Shown here piece by piece: positions 45,763 to 53,190 of a stretch of 64,000 nt of DNA (positions are counted from its first letter, which is position 1; every line of letters starts with the position of its first letter). The position numbers were made by a program, and so were the translations under genes. Source of the stretch: Panacagrimonas sp965216805. Lineage in GTDB: Bacteria > Pseudomonadota > Gammaproteobacteria > Nevskiales > Nevskiaceae. The notes beneath the pieces are model-generated. The model was not told the DNA's origin. It did no database searches and saw nothing but the letters and a program-made list of their open reading frames with translations. Location of the stretch: contig NZ_CBDCGN010000002.1 in assembly GCF_965216805.1 (NCBI RefSeq), positions 62,001 through 126,000 on the forward strand. The letters run 5' to 3'.

Positions 45763-46368
45763 TTGAAACTGCACGCGGTTCGGGTCGCGCGACCGACTGA
45801 CGGGCTCTGGCGTTTGCCGCACGCCGCGATGTTGGCGTTGACGCTCACCGCCTGTGGCTTCCAGCCGGCCGGCAGCCGCCCTCTGCCCGAACCCTTGCGC
45901 CTGGTGCGTATCGACATGGTGGCGCCGTTCCGCGTGTCGGAACCGCCGGTGGAGGCGGCGCTGCGAGACCGGTTGCTGCGGCGCGGCGCCGAGGTGGTTG
46001 AGAAGAGCGACACCGGGGTCACCGTGATCCGCCTGACCGATCTCAAGGGCTCGCGCGAGGTGCTCTCGGTCGGGCCCGACGGCAAGGCACTGGAATACGA
46101 ACTGATCCTGCGGGTGAACTACGACGTGCGCACCGGCCAGCGCGTGTGGATTGCGCCGCAGCAGGCGGAGGTGCGACGCGATTTCAGTTTCAACGCCGAC
46201 CAGATTCTGCCCAAGGAGCAGGAGGCCGATCGCCTGCGCGAATTCCTGGAGGGCGAGATGGCGGAGATCCTGATGCTCAGGATCGAGGCGGCGGTCGCCC
46301 GAGCTGAGCGGCAAGCACCAGCGCCGGATGCAGCACCGGCGGCGCCTGCGGCCGACCCAGGCGGGTAA
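45763..46368 (+). CDS. lptE: LPS-assembly lipoprotein LptE
   Basis: Outer-membrane lipoprotein that plugs the LptD barrel in LPS export. It is 201 residues long, directly after leuS as in most gammaproteobacteria. The lipobox is LTLTACGF with Cys31 as the lipidated residue. The body has FRVSEPPVEAALRDRLLRRG and LEYELILRVNYDVRTGQ, the LptE pattern. The start is TTG with GGAG upstream. The Ala/Pro-rich C-terminal tail overlaps the convergent gene by 92 bases. holA, often next to lptE, is not here. Confidence 0.88.
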   Translation: MKLHAVRVARPTDGLWRLPHAAMLALTLTACGFQPAGSRPLPEPLRLVRIDMVAPFRVSEPPVEAALRDRLLRRGAEVVEKSDTGVTVIRLTDLKGSREVLSVGPDGKALEYELILRVNYDVRTGQRVWIAPQQAEVRRDFSFNADQILPKEQEADRLREFLEGEMAEILMLRIEAAVARAERQAPAPDAAPAAPAADPGG

Positions 46369-47545
46369 GCCCTGCCTGCAGATGCAGGCGGCAACCGATG
46401 TTGCTGCTCAGCACCAGATCGGGCCGCAGCTGCTGCAGCGCATCCAGTTTCGGGGCCAGCAAGGCGTCGGCGGCCTGGGGATGCGTCAGGAAATGACTGC
46501 CAGCGGCACCGCAGCAAGCGGCGTTGCCGTCCAGCTCCACCACGTCCAGCTCGGGAATCGCGTGCAGCATATGGCGCAGGTCGCCGTCCGCCTTCATCAC
46601 GTTGCACAGCGTGCAGGGCAGGTGCAGCACAGCCCGCATCGGCAGCGCACGAAACTGCAGATGCTCGATGCGGGCTCGCAGCAGGGTCGTGAGGTCTTGC
46701 ACGCGTGCGGCGAACGCGGCGCCGCCGGCCACGCCGCAGGTCCGGTAATCGCGCAGGCTGGCCGCGCATCCGGAGGTGAAACTGGCGACGATGGCGTCCG
46801 CCGGGAATGCCGCGAGGTTGTGCTGCGCCAGCTCCAGCGCCCGCTCGCGCAGACCGGCGTGCTGGTGCAGGGCGCCACAGCAGGTCTGCGCAGGCGCGCC
46901 CACCAACTGGTAACCGGCGGCGCGCAGCAGGGCAGCGCTGGCATCCCGCACGTCGCGTTCCAGCACACTGCTGACGCAGTCCTCGAACAAGGCGACCCTG
47001 GGCGCATCGGCGCCAAGCTCGGCGGGTACCGGCAGCGCCCTTCTGGGGCGCCACCGGGCAGCCGCGGGCAGCAGCGATTCCAGTCGTGCCAGCCGGCCTG
47101 CGCCGAGCACACCGCTGGCGCGGACCAGTCGTTGCAGACCGCTCCTCCTGTACAGCGCGATCAGGCCGCGCAGCAGGCGGCGTGCGGCGCGCGGCACCAG
47201 CACGGTGGCGAGCCCGCGGGTCAGGCGGGTGCGCTGCGGCTGCTGCGCTGCCAGTTCGGTGCGCGCGGCGTCCAGGATGCGGCCGTACGGCACCTGCGCA
47301 GGGCAGACCACCTCGCATTTGCGGCACGACAGACAGCCATCGAGATGAGTCTGCAGCGAGGCCGTCGCCGGCACTGTTGCGCCCAGCAGCCCCTGCGTCA
47401 GGGCGATGCGCCCGCGCGGAGAATCCGCTTCGTGGCGGGTCAGACCGTAGGTTGGGCAATGCGGCAGGCACAGCCCGCACTTCACGCACAGGTCGGCGTC
47501 CTGCAGGACCGCAAGGCGGTACTCGGCTTGGGATGGTCCGGACAT
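46277..47545 (-). CDS. GlcF-like (Fe-S)-binding oxidoreductase subunit
   Basis: 422 residues. Two 4Fe-4S motifs: Cys20/23/26/30 (CVKCGLCLPHCP) and Cys71/74/77/81 (CLSCRKCEVVCP). Two CCG-type domains follow (TCCGALHQHAG and ACCGAAGSHFL), as in the glycolate oxidase iron-sulfur subunit and related heterodisulfide-reductase-like proteins. It normally works with FAD subunits GlcD/GlcE, which are absent nearby, so the partner is unknown. The ATG chosen gives MSGPSQAEYRL; four codons more are possible. Confidence 0.85.
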   Translation of the reverse strand: MSGPSQAEYRLAVLQDADLCVKCGLCLPHCPTYGLTRHEADSPRGRIALTQGLLGATVPATASLQTHLDGCLSCRKCEVVCPAQVPYGRILDAARTELAAQQPQRTRLTRGLATVLVPRAARRLLRGLIALYRRSGLQRLVRASGVLGAGRLARLESLLPAAARWRPRRALPVPAELGADAPRVALFEDCVSSVLERDVRDASAALLRAAGYQLVGAPAQTCCGALHQHAGLRERALELAQHNLAAFPADAIVASFTSGCAASLRDYRTCGVAGGAAFAARVQDLTTLLRARIEHLQFRALPMRAVLHLPCTLCNVMKADGDLRHMLHAIPELDVVELDGNAACCGAAGSHFLTHPQAADALLAPKLDALQQLRPDLVLSSNIGCRLHLQAGLTRLGRPQAPPVLHPALVLAAQLGRPPPRS

Positions 47546-47589
47546 GGCCGGTATCATCGTCGATCCCCCGGCAAAAAACGGAGTTATTG

Positions 47590-48297
47590 ATGATCCGCCG
47601 TCTTGCATTCGCGTTCCTTGCACTTGCGCCGTCGGCTGTCGCGGCCAGCGAATGGAAGGGCGAAGCCGCCGCCGGACTGCTGACCACCAGCGGCAACTCG
47701 GAAACGCAGTCGATCAACGGCAAGTTCAACCTGGAATATCTGACCACCAAGTGGAAGAACCGCTTCACCGCCACCGCGCTCAACAACAGCGACGAAGAAG
47801 AAAGCACCGCTGAGCGTTACACCGTGGGCGACCAGCTCGACTACAACTTCAATCCGAAGAACTACGCCTTTGTCGCGGTGGACTGGGAAAAGGACCGGTT
47901 CGGTGGATTCCGGGAACGCACGGTGCAGAGTCTGGGCTACGGCCATCGATTTCTGACCGGCCCCAAACACCTGCTGGATGCGGAGATCGGCGCCGGTGCG
48001 CGCCAGACCGAGGCGCAGGATACCGGCGAGCGCGAGGACGAGTTCATTGGCCGCCTCAGCAGTCGCTACCAGTGGGTGATCTCCGAAACCAGCACGTTCT
48101 CGCAGTCGATCAAGGTCGAAAGCGGCTCCGAAAACACCTTCAGCGAGGCGGTCAGCGAACTCAAGCTGTCCATCATCGGCAACGTGTTCGCCGGCATCTC
48201 GTTCACCGCGCGCAACAACTCCGACGTGCCGCCCGACACCAAGAAGACCGACACCTACACGGCCGTGAATCTGTCATATACCTTCGGCTCCAAGTGA
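47590..48297 (+). CDS. DUF481 outer-membrane beta-barrel protein, copy 1
   Basis: 235 residues with a signal peptide (RRLAFAFLALAPSAVAAS) and a DUF481/YdiY-like domain: WKGEAAAGLLTTSGNSETQS, then alternating amphipathic strands to LSYTFGSK. The ending is typical for outer-membrane barrels. CGGAG lies before the ATG. It is clearly paralogous to the second DUF481 gene 350 bases downstream (shared ATALNNSD/ATAINSGD, VDWEKDRFG/LDWEKDLFG and GAGARQTE). Function is unknown. Confidence 0.85.
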   Translation: MIRRLAFAFLALAPSAVAASEWKGEAAAGLLTTSGNSETQSINGKFNLEYLTTKWKNRFTATALNNSDEEESTAERYTVGDQLDYNFNPKNYAFVAVDWEKDRFGGFRERTVQSLGYGHRFLTGPKHLLDAEIGAGARQTEAQDTGEREDEFIGRLSSRYQWVISETSTFSQSIKVESGSENTFSEAVSELKLSIIGNVFAGISFTARNNSDVPPDTKKTDTYTAVNLSYTFGSK

Positions 48298-48313
48298 TCG
48301 CGACACGCCTCCA

Positions 48314-48655
48314 GTGAGCTACTACGAACACCACCTGTTCTTCTGCAACAACCAGCGCGCGCCGGGCGAGCGCACCTGCTGCAACGACAAGGGCGCAACC
48401 GCGGCGCGCGAACACGCCAAGGCGCGCATCAAGGCCTTGCGACTCAACCGGCCGGGCAAGGTGCGGGTCAATCAGGCCGGCTGCATGGAGCGCTGCGAGG
48501 AAGGGCCTTGCCTGGCGGTTTATCCGCAGGGCGTCTGGTACACCTACCGCAACGCCGCCGACATCGACGAGATCATCGACCGGCACGTGCTCAAGGGCGA
48601 GATCGTGGAACGCCTGTGCCTGCCCGACCAACCGCCCTGGATCAAGGCTGGATGA
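48314..48655 (+). CDS. Thioredoxin-like (2Fe-2S) ferredoxin
   Basis: 113 residues from a GTG start. The N-terminus YYEHHLFFCNNQRAPGERTC and VNQAGCMERCEEGPCLAVYP match small 2Fe-2S ferredoxins of the thioredoxin-like fold; ligands are probably Cys11, Cys22 or 23, Cys57 and Cys61. The protein is cytoplasmic, with electron-transfer or iron-sulfur roles unknown. It sits between two DUF481 paralogues and overlaps the second by ATGA. Confidence 0.88.
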   Translation: MSYYEHHLFFCNNQRAPGERTCCNDKGATAAREHAKARIKALRLNRPGKVRVNQAGCMERCEEGPCLAVYPQGVWYTYRNAADIDEIIDRHVLKGEIVERLCLPDQPPWIKAG

Positions 48656-49368
48656 GCGGCCGTTTTTTCTCGCGATTTCTGCTGGTGACATGGATGTCGG
48701 CCGGGCCTGCCAGCGGCGCGCAGTGGACCGGCGAGGCGGGCATCGGCCTGCTCGCAACGCGCGGCAATTCGGACACCGAATCGCTCAGCGGCAAGTTGCT
48801 GCTCGACACGGTCCGGGAACGCTGGAAGAACAGCTTCACTGCCACGGCCATCAACAGCGGCGACGACCAGGGCCGCACCGTGGAGCGTTACGCAGTCGGC
48901 GACAAGCTGGACTACCACCTGAGCGAGCACAACTACCTGTTCGCTGCACTGGACTGGGAGAAAGACCTGTTCGGTGCCTACCGTGAGCGCACCTCGCAGG
49001 TCATCGGCTATGGCCGCCACCTGCTGACCGGGCCGGTCCATCTGCTGGATCTTGAGTTCGGCGCCGGCGCGCGCCAGACCGAAGAGCAGAACACGGGCCA
49101 GCGGGAAAGCGAGGCCATCGGCCGTCTCGGCGGCAAGTACATCTGGACCGTGTCGGACACCAGCGCGCTGGCGCAGTCGATCAAGATCGATACGGGGTCC
49201 AGCAATACCTCCACCGAGGCGATCACGGAGCTGAAGCTGACGGTGGTCGGCAACCTGTTCACCGCGCTTTCGTTCACCCTGCGGCACAACAGCGACGTGC
49301 CGGTAGACACCGATAAGACCGACACGGTGACGGCGGCGACCTTGTCTTACGCCTTTGGCGGCCGCTAG
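48652..49368 (+). CDS. DUF481 outer-membrane beta-barrel protein, copy 2
   Basis: 238 residues with a signal peptide (FLLVTWMSAGPASGAQ) and the same DUF481 layout as copy 1 (WTGEAGIGLLATRGNSDTES to LSYAFGGR). The start overlaps the ferredoxin stop (ATGA). Sequence similarity over the full length indicates a local duplication with the ferredoxin gene caught between, or later inserted. Confidence 0.85.
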   Translation: MSGRFFSRFLLVTWMSAGPASGAQWTGEAGIGLLATRGNSDTESLSGKLLLDTVRERWKNSFTATAINSGDDQGRTVERYAVGDKLDYHLSEHNYLFAALDWEKDLFGAYRERTSQVIGYGRHLLTGPVHLLDLEFGAGARQTEEQNTGQRESEAIGRLGGKYIWTVSDTSALAQSIKIDTGSSNTSTEAITELKLTVVGNLFTALSFTLRHNSDVPVDTDKTDTVTAATLSYAFGGR

Positions 49369-49453
49369 CAGACAGCCGCGCCGCCGGGCATGCTGCGCCC
49401 ATGAGTAACCCGTCTCACCTCGTTACGCGCGGCTCTTCACCGCGGCAGCCACG

Positions 49454-49984
49454 ATGATTCGCGAAGTCCTGCGCATGGGCGATCCACGCCTGCTGCGTCG
49501 CGCACGTGAGGTCGAACGCTACGACACCCCCGATCTGCATGCCCTGGTCGCCGACCTGTTCGACACCATGCGCGCACTGGACGGTGCCGGCCTGGCCGCG
49601 CCGCAGATCGGTGTGGACCTGCGCGTAGTGATCTTCGGCTTTGGCCGCAACGCCCGCTATCCGGATGCGCCGGCGGTGCCGGAAACGGTGCTGATCAATC
49701 CGGTATTGACGCCGCTGTCCACCGAGATGGAGGACGGCTGGGAGGGTTGCCTGTCGGTCCCCGGCCTGCGCGGCGTGGTGCCGCGTCACCAGCATTTGCA
49801 CTACACCGGCGTCGACGCTCAGGGGCACGTCGTCGACCGCGAGGTGGAAGGTTTTCACGCCCGCGTCGTGCAGCACGAATGCGATCACCTCGACGGCATT
49901 CTGTACCCCATGCGCATCGTCGATTTCTCCCGCTTCGGCTTTCAAGACGTGCTGTTTCCGGGCCAGCCCGACCGCGACGAATAG
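49454..49984 (+). CDS. def: Peptide deformylase
   Basis: Removes the formyl group from new proteins. It is 176 residues long, with all three motifs: GAGLAAPQIG at 44-53, EGCLSVPG with Cys99, and QHECDHLDG with His141, Glu142 and His145, the metal ligands and catalytic acid. Type 1 bacterial form. There is no fmt partner next to it, so this is likely a solitary or second copy. Confidence 0.95.
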   Translation: MIREVLRMGDPRLLRRAREVERYDTPDLHALVADLFDTMRALDGAGLAAPQIGVDLRVVIFGFGRNARYPDAPAVPETVLINPVLTPLSTEMEDGWEGCLSVPGLRGVVPRHQHLHYTGVDAQGHVVDREVEGFHARVVQHECDHLDGILYPMRIVDFSRFGFQDVLFPGQPDRDE

Positions 49985-50249
49985 CCCGCAGGTTCGTCTC
50001 CTGACCGGCCGGATGAGGGGATTGGCGCCCGCATCGCGCTTTGAAGGTTGAGGCGCCCCGATCAACGGTGCGCCCGGCCCTCACCCCGGCACGGAGAGCC
50101 GCCGACGCACACGCACATCCGAAATCAATCCTGTTCGGCCGCGCCTGACTTCCATGGCCGCCGTCCTCCCGCTGCTGCCGGTATGCCCGCGGCGCAGGCC
50201 GACGCCATTGGGGTGGGAAATCGCATTTGAACTTGTCTAGGAGATACGT

Positions 50250-50747
50250 ATGAATTACCCCAACATGTATTTGATGCTCGCTGACGGGACGTTCAGCCAG
50301 CAAGCGCAAAATATTGATGTGGCGGTCGACGTCAGGATGATAACCAGTTCGGTATCGGGCGCAGCCCGGTGGGGTCAGATCATTGGCACCACTGGCATGA
50401 GCGATTGTGTAGGCGTTTTTTATTGCAACCGTTCTGGCGGAATGCTGTTTCATCATCTCTGTAACGACCCGTTGCCTCCCGCCCCTGCACCATTCGATTC
50501 TCAAGATACAAATGTGTTCGCCCTTTCGGGCAGCCAGTACAACAGTCGTCGCGGACCCCTGAGTGGACGCTCGGATTACGCATTTCATTTGGACCCTGAC
50601 AAAGGCCTTTCGATCTACGCCTCGCAGTATCTCGGGCGGGATCCGGCTCCTCCGGGAGCGCCAATACCTAGCCGGGTGGCGCTTTCGGGGAGCGCCGAGA
50701 TGTATTCCGAAATTGACTGGGAAGCGCACAAGGTCCCCAAGACGTGA
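50250..50747 (+). CDS. Unrecognised 165-residue protein with a Cys-x14-His motif
   Basis: A good ribosome site (AGGAGATACGT) precedes the ATG. No signal peptide or membrane helix is seen. No family is recognised. The segment GMSDCVGVFYCNRSGGMLFH has Cys53 and His68 fifteen positions apart, reminiscent of the Cys/His pair of CheD and CNF1-like deamidases, but overall similarity cannot be judged. The coding sequence looks less GC-rich than its neighbours, so transfer is possible. It is flanked by 265 and 139 bases without genes. Confidence 0.6.
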   Translation: MNYPNMYLMLADGTFSQQAQNIDVAVDVRMITSSVSGAARWGQIIGTTGMSDCVGVFYCNRSGGMLFHHLCNDPLPPAPAPFDSQDTNVFALSGSQYNSRRGPLSGRSDYAFHLDPDKGLSIYASQYLGRDPAPPGAPIPSRVALSGSAEMYSEIDWEAHKVPKT

Positions 50748-50886
50748 TGGTGCTGGGCCACGTGATGAAAGTTATGCTTATGGACAATTCCGACGTGGAT
50801 GTAATTGTTGGCGCTTGATGAATGAGCCAGACAGCGAACAACGCCCGCCCGTCTGCAGCCGCCCCGGGTAGCGCGGCCTGCCGCCG

Positions 50887-52344
50887 TCAAAGCACCGGTG
50901 TACGGATGTTCAGCGGGTCGGGCTGCACTTCGGGCTGTGCCGGTGCGTCCGACTCGCCCGCCGGGCTTGTGGGCGCATCGCCAAAGATATAAACCAGCAT
51001 GTCGTAGTAGGTGCGCACGTTGCCGACATAGGTCTCGGCCTCGTGTCCACGCGCGTAACCGTGCTTGGTCTGCTGATGCCAGCGCGGTTGCGTGAGCAGG
51101 CGCAGATTGGCACGCACGTCCACCCAGCGGCGTGAATCGCCGCCGCGTCGGCGGGTCAGTTCGCGCACGTCGATGACGTGCCCGTAACCCATGTTGTAGG
51201 CCGCCAGGGCGAGCCACACGCGGTCGGGATGCGGCACCTCGTCGGGAATGATGTCGATCAGCCGGCGGATGTAGCGTGCGCCGCCCATGATGCTCTGGGT
51301 GGGGTCTTCGCGATCGGAGACCTTGAGGAACTTGGCCGTCTGCAAGGTGAGCTGCATGATGCCCTTGACCCCGGTGGGACTGACCGCCGCCGGGTCCCAA
51401 TGCGACTCCTGGTAGCCGATGGCCGCCAGCAGACGCCAGTCCAGGTCGAACTCCTGGGCGGCGCGCTCGAACACCTCGCGGTAGCGCGGCAGGCGCGTGT
51501 CGACATGGGTGGCCAGGGTCACCGCGCTCAGGTAATCCACCTGCTCGATATGTCCGAAATAGCGGTCGCGCAACTGCGCCAGCTCGCGCTCCGACAACCC
51601 GCTGAGGTAATGCTGGGCCGGCGTGAACAGGCTGTTGTCGATGGCGATCGGGAACGCCCAGGCGACGTCCTGCGCCCCGGTCAGATCGAAGGCCACGCGC
51701 AGTTGCGGGTAGTAGCGCTTGTTGATTGCCACCAGGTCCGACGGCGCCACGGTGTAGGTGATTTCGCCGTTGGCCACCTGCAGCAGCAATTCTTCGGTAT
51801 CCAGATCGGGGCTTTCGGTCCAGACCAGACCCGGGTGCTGGCTTTGCAGATTGGCCAGGTAATCCGCCGCCGCGCTGCGCGCCGGCACCACCAGCCCCTC
51901 GCCGATCCGCGATGCGTCTGCCGGCGACGAGCGTCCCATGCGATACACCAGTTGTGGCACCACCTTGAGCAGCGGCCGGCCGAAACGTACCTCCTTCGAG
52001 CGGCGCGGCGTTACCACAACCCCCGCCGCCGCCAGATGCGCGCGACCGTTGCGGACCATGTCCAGGGCCTCGGTGGGCGTGGCCGCCAGAACCAGTTCCA
52101 GCCCGACCCCCAGCGATTCGGCAAAGCCATGAGCCAGGTCGTACTCGAACCCGGTCGGACCCGCGGGCCCCTCGTAGTACGTGGTGGGGCTGTTGATGGT
52201 GGCCACGCGCAGCGCGCCCAGCGCCTGTACCTGCTCCATCATGCCGATGCGCAGGGAACAGGTGCTGAGCAGACCGTAGAGGGCCAGGGCCGCACTCCAA
52301 GCGGCGACCCGCAGCCAACGAACCCTCGCGACGAAGTCACGCAT
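50887..52344 (-). CDS. mltF: Membrane-bound lytic murein transglycosylase MltF
   Basis: 485 residues: an N-terminal membrane or signal segment (WSAALALYGLLSTCSLRIG, possibly lipidated), an SBP_bac_3-like regulatory domain (about 40-265) and a family 1 transglycosylase domain with catalytic Glu313 (IGYQESHWDP), GVKGIMQLTLQTA and LAAYNMGYGHV. It cleaves glycan strands to 1,6-anhydro ends, and the N-terminal domain is thought to respond to muropeptides. It is transcribed away from the tRNA gene. Confidence 0.93.
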   Translation of the reverse strand: MRDFVARVRWLRVAAWSAALALYGLLSTCSLRIGMMEQVQALGALRVATINSPTTYYEGPAGPTGFEYDLAHGFAESLGVGLELVLAATPTEALDMVRNGRAHLAAAGVVVTPRRSKEVRFGRPLLKVVPQLVYRMGRSSPADASRIGEGLVVPARSAAADYLANLQSQHPGLVWTESPDLDTEELLLQVANGEITYTVAPSDLVAINKRYYPQLRVAFDLTGAQDVAWAFPIAIDNSLFTPAQHYLSGLSERELAQLRDRYFGHIEQVDYLSAVTLATHVDTRLPRYREVFERAAQEFDLDWRLLAAIGYQESHWDPAAVSPTGVKGIMQLTLQTAKFLKVSDREDPTQSIMGGARYIRRLIDIIPDEVPHPDRVWLALAAYNMGYGHVIDVRELTRRRGGDSRRWVDVRANLRLLTQPRWHQQTKHGYARGHEAETYVGNVRTYYDMLVYIFGDAPTSPAGESDAPAQPEVQPDPLNIRTPVL

Positions 52345-52418
52345 CCACTAAGATACCGGCCGTCTGGAAAGCGCGAAACGCTAGCACAGACCCCGGCCGC
52401 AACGGCTCGGGATGCCCC

Positions 52419-52508
52419 GGAGAGGTGGCAGAGTGGTTGAATGTACCTGACTCGAAATCAGGCGTACGTGCAAACGTACCGGGGGTTCGAATCCCTCCCT
52501 CTCCGCCA
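52419..52508 (+). tRNA. tRNA-Ser (anticodon CGA)
   Basis: Acceptor GGAGAGG pairs with CCTCTCC, and CCA is encoded. The anticodon stem CCTGA/TCAGG encloses the loop CTCGAAA, giving anticodon CGA (52453-52455), which reads UCG. A long variable arm (CGTACGTGCAAACGTACC region) and T arm GGGGGTTCGAATCCC are as expected for serine tRNA. Confidence 0.97.
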
Positions 52509-52516
52509 CACAAGCG

Positions 52517-52545
52517 AAAAAGCCCCGTGAATTGGGGCTTTTTTG
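52517..52545 (+). terminator. Rho-independent terminator of the tRNA gene
   Basis: AAAAGCCCC and GGGGCTTTT form a stem with loop GTGAATT, followed by a T run. It lies nine bases after the tRNA. Confidence 0.9.
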
Positions 52546-52652
52546 TTTGTGCCGGGTCCGGTACGAGGGAGGGTTTCGAAGCCAGGCCCGCAGCACCTGC
52601 CCGTTACCGAGACGAAAAAGCTCGATCCGGGCATCCAACCCGCTTTGACGCC

Positions 52653-53072
52653 TCAGAGCGACTCGGATGCGCTGACCGGAATCAGTCGCGAATCCTGCAG
52701 GGCAGCGGTTCGGTGATGCGCGAAGGAGCGGTAGCGATCCGATTCCAGCATCTGGCGAAATCCCTGCAGACTCGGATATTCCACCAGCAGGACGTCGTCC
52801 CAGGACTCGGATTCGGGTCCGATCAGCGCAGCGCCGGAGGCACCGGCAAACACCACGCGTCCGCCGCAGGCTTGCAGGTAGGGGATGACCAGTGAGCCGT
52901 AGCGTCGGTAGGCCTCGCGGCCGCTGCAGGGGGCCTCATCCGGATGATCGGCGTAGTCGGCGCGCTCGCGGTAGCGCAGCAGGTTGAGCATGGTCACCGG
53001 TCCGGATGCACCAAACTGCCGGGTGAAGGTTTCCCATTGCATCTGACTAGGCCACAGATGGCTCATGGACAC
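52653..53072 (-). CDS. DUF1330-like protein
   Basis: 139 residues with a ferredoxin-like DUF1330 pattern: GPVTMLNLLRYRERADY near the N-terminus, YGSLVIPYLQACGGRVVFAG, then WDDVLLVEYPSLQGFRQMLE and YRSFAHHRTAALQDSRL. No function is known for the family. It stands alone, convergent with the tRNA. Confidence 0.8.
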   Translation of the reverse strand: MSMSHLWPSQMQWETFTRQFGASGPVTMLNLLRYRERADYADHPDEAPCSGREAYRRYGSLVIPYLQACGGRVVFAGASGAALIGPESESWDDVLLVEYPSLQGFRQMLESDRYRSFAHHRTAALQDSRLIPVSASESL

Positions 53073-53155
53073 GTCTCCTGATCAGGTCTCGACCGGCACG
53101 GCTGGTACCGGCGGCTGGCATCGTAGCGCGACAGGCCCACGCGGAGGCTTCGCCT

Positions 53156-53190
53156 GAACGCGATCAATGAACGCGATCAAGCGCGATCAA
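53156..53190. repeat. Short tandem repeat of GAACGCGATCAA
   Basis: GAACGCGATCAAT, GAACGCGATCAA and GCGCGATCAA in succession; the last touches the stop codon of the TonB receptor. It may be slipped-strand duplication. Confidence 0.7.
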
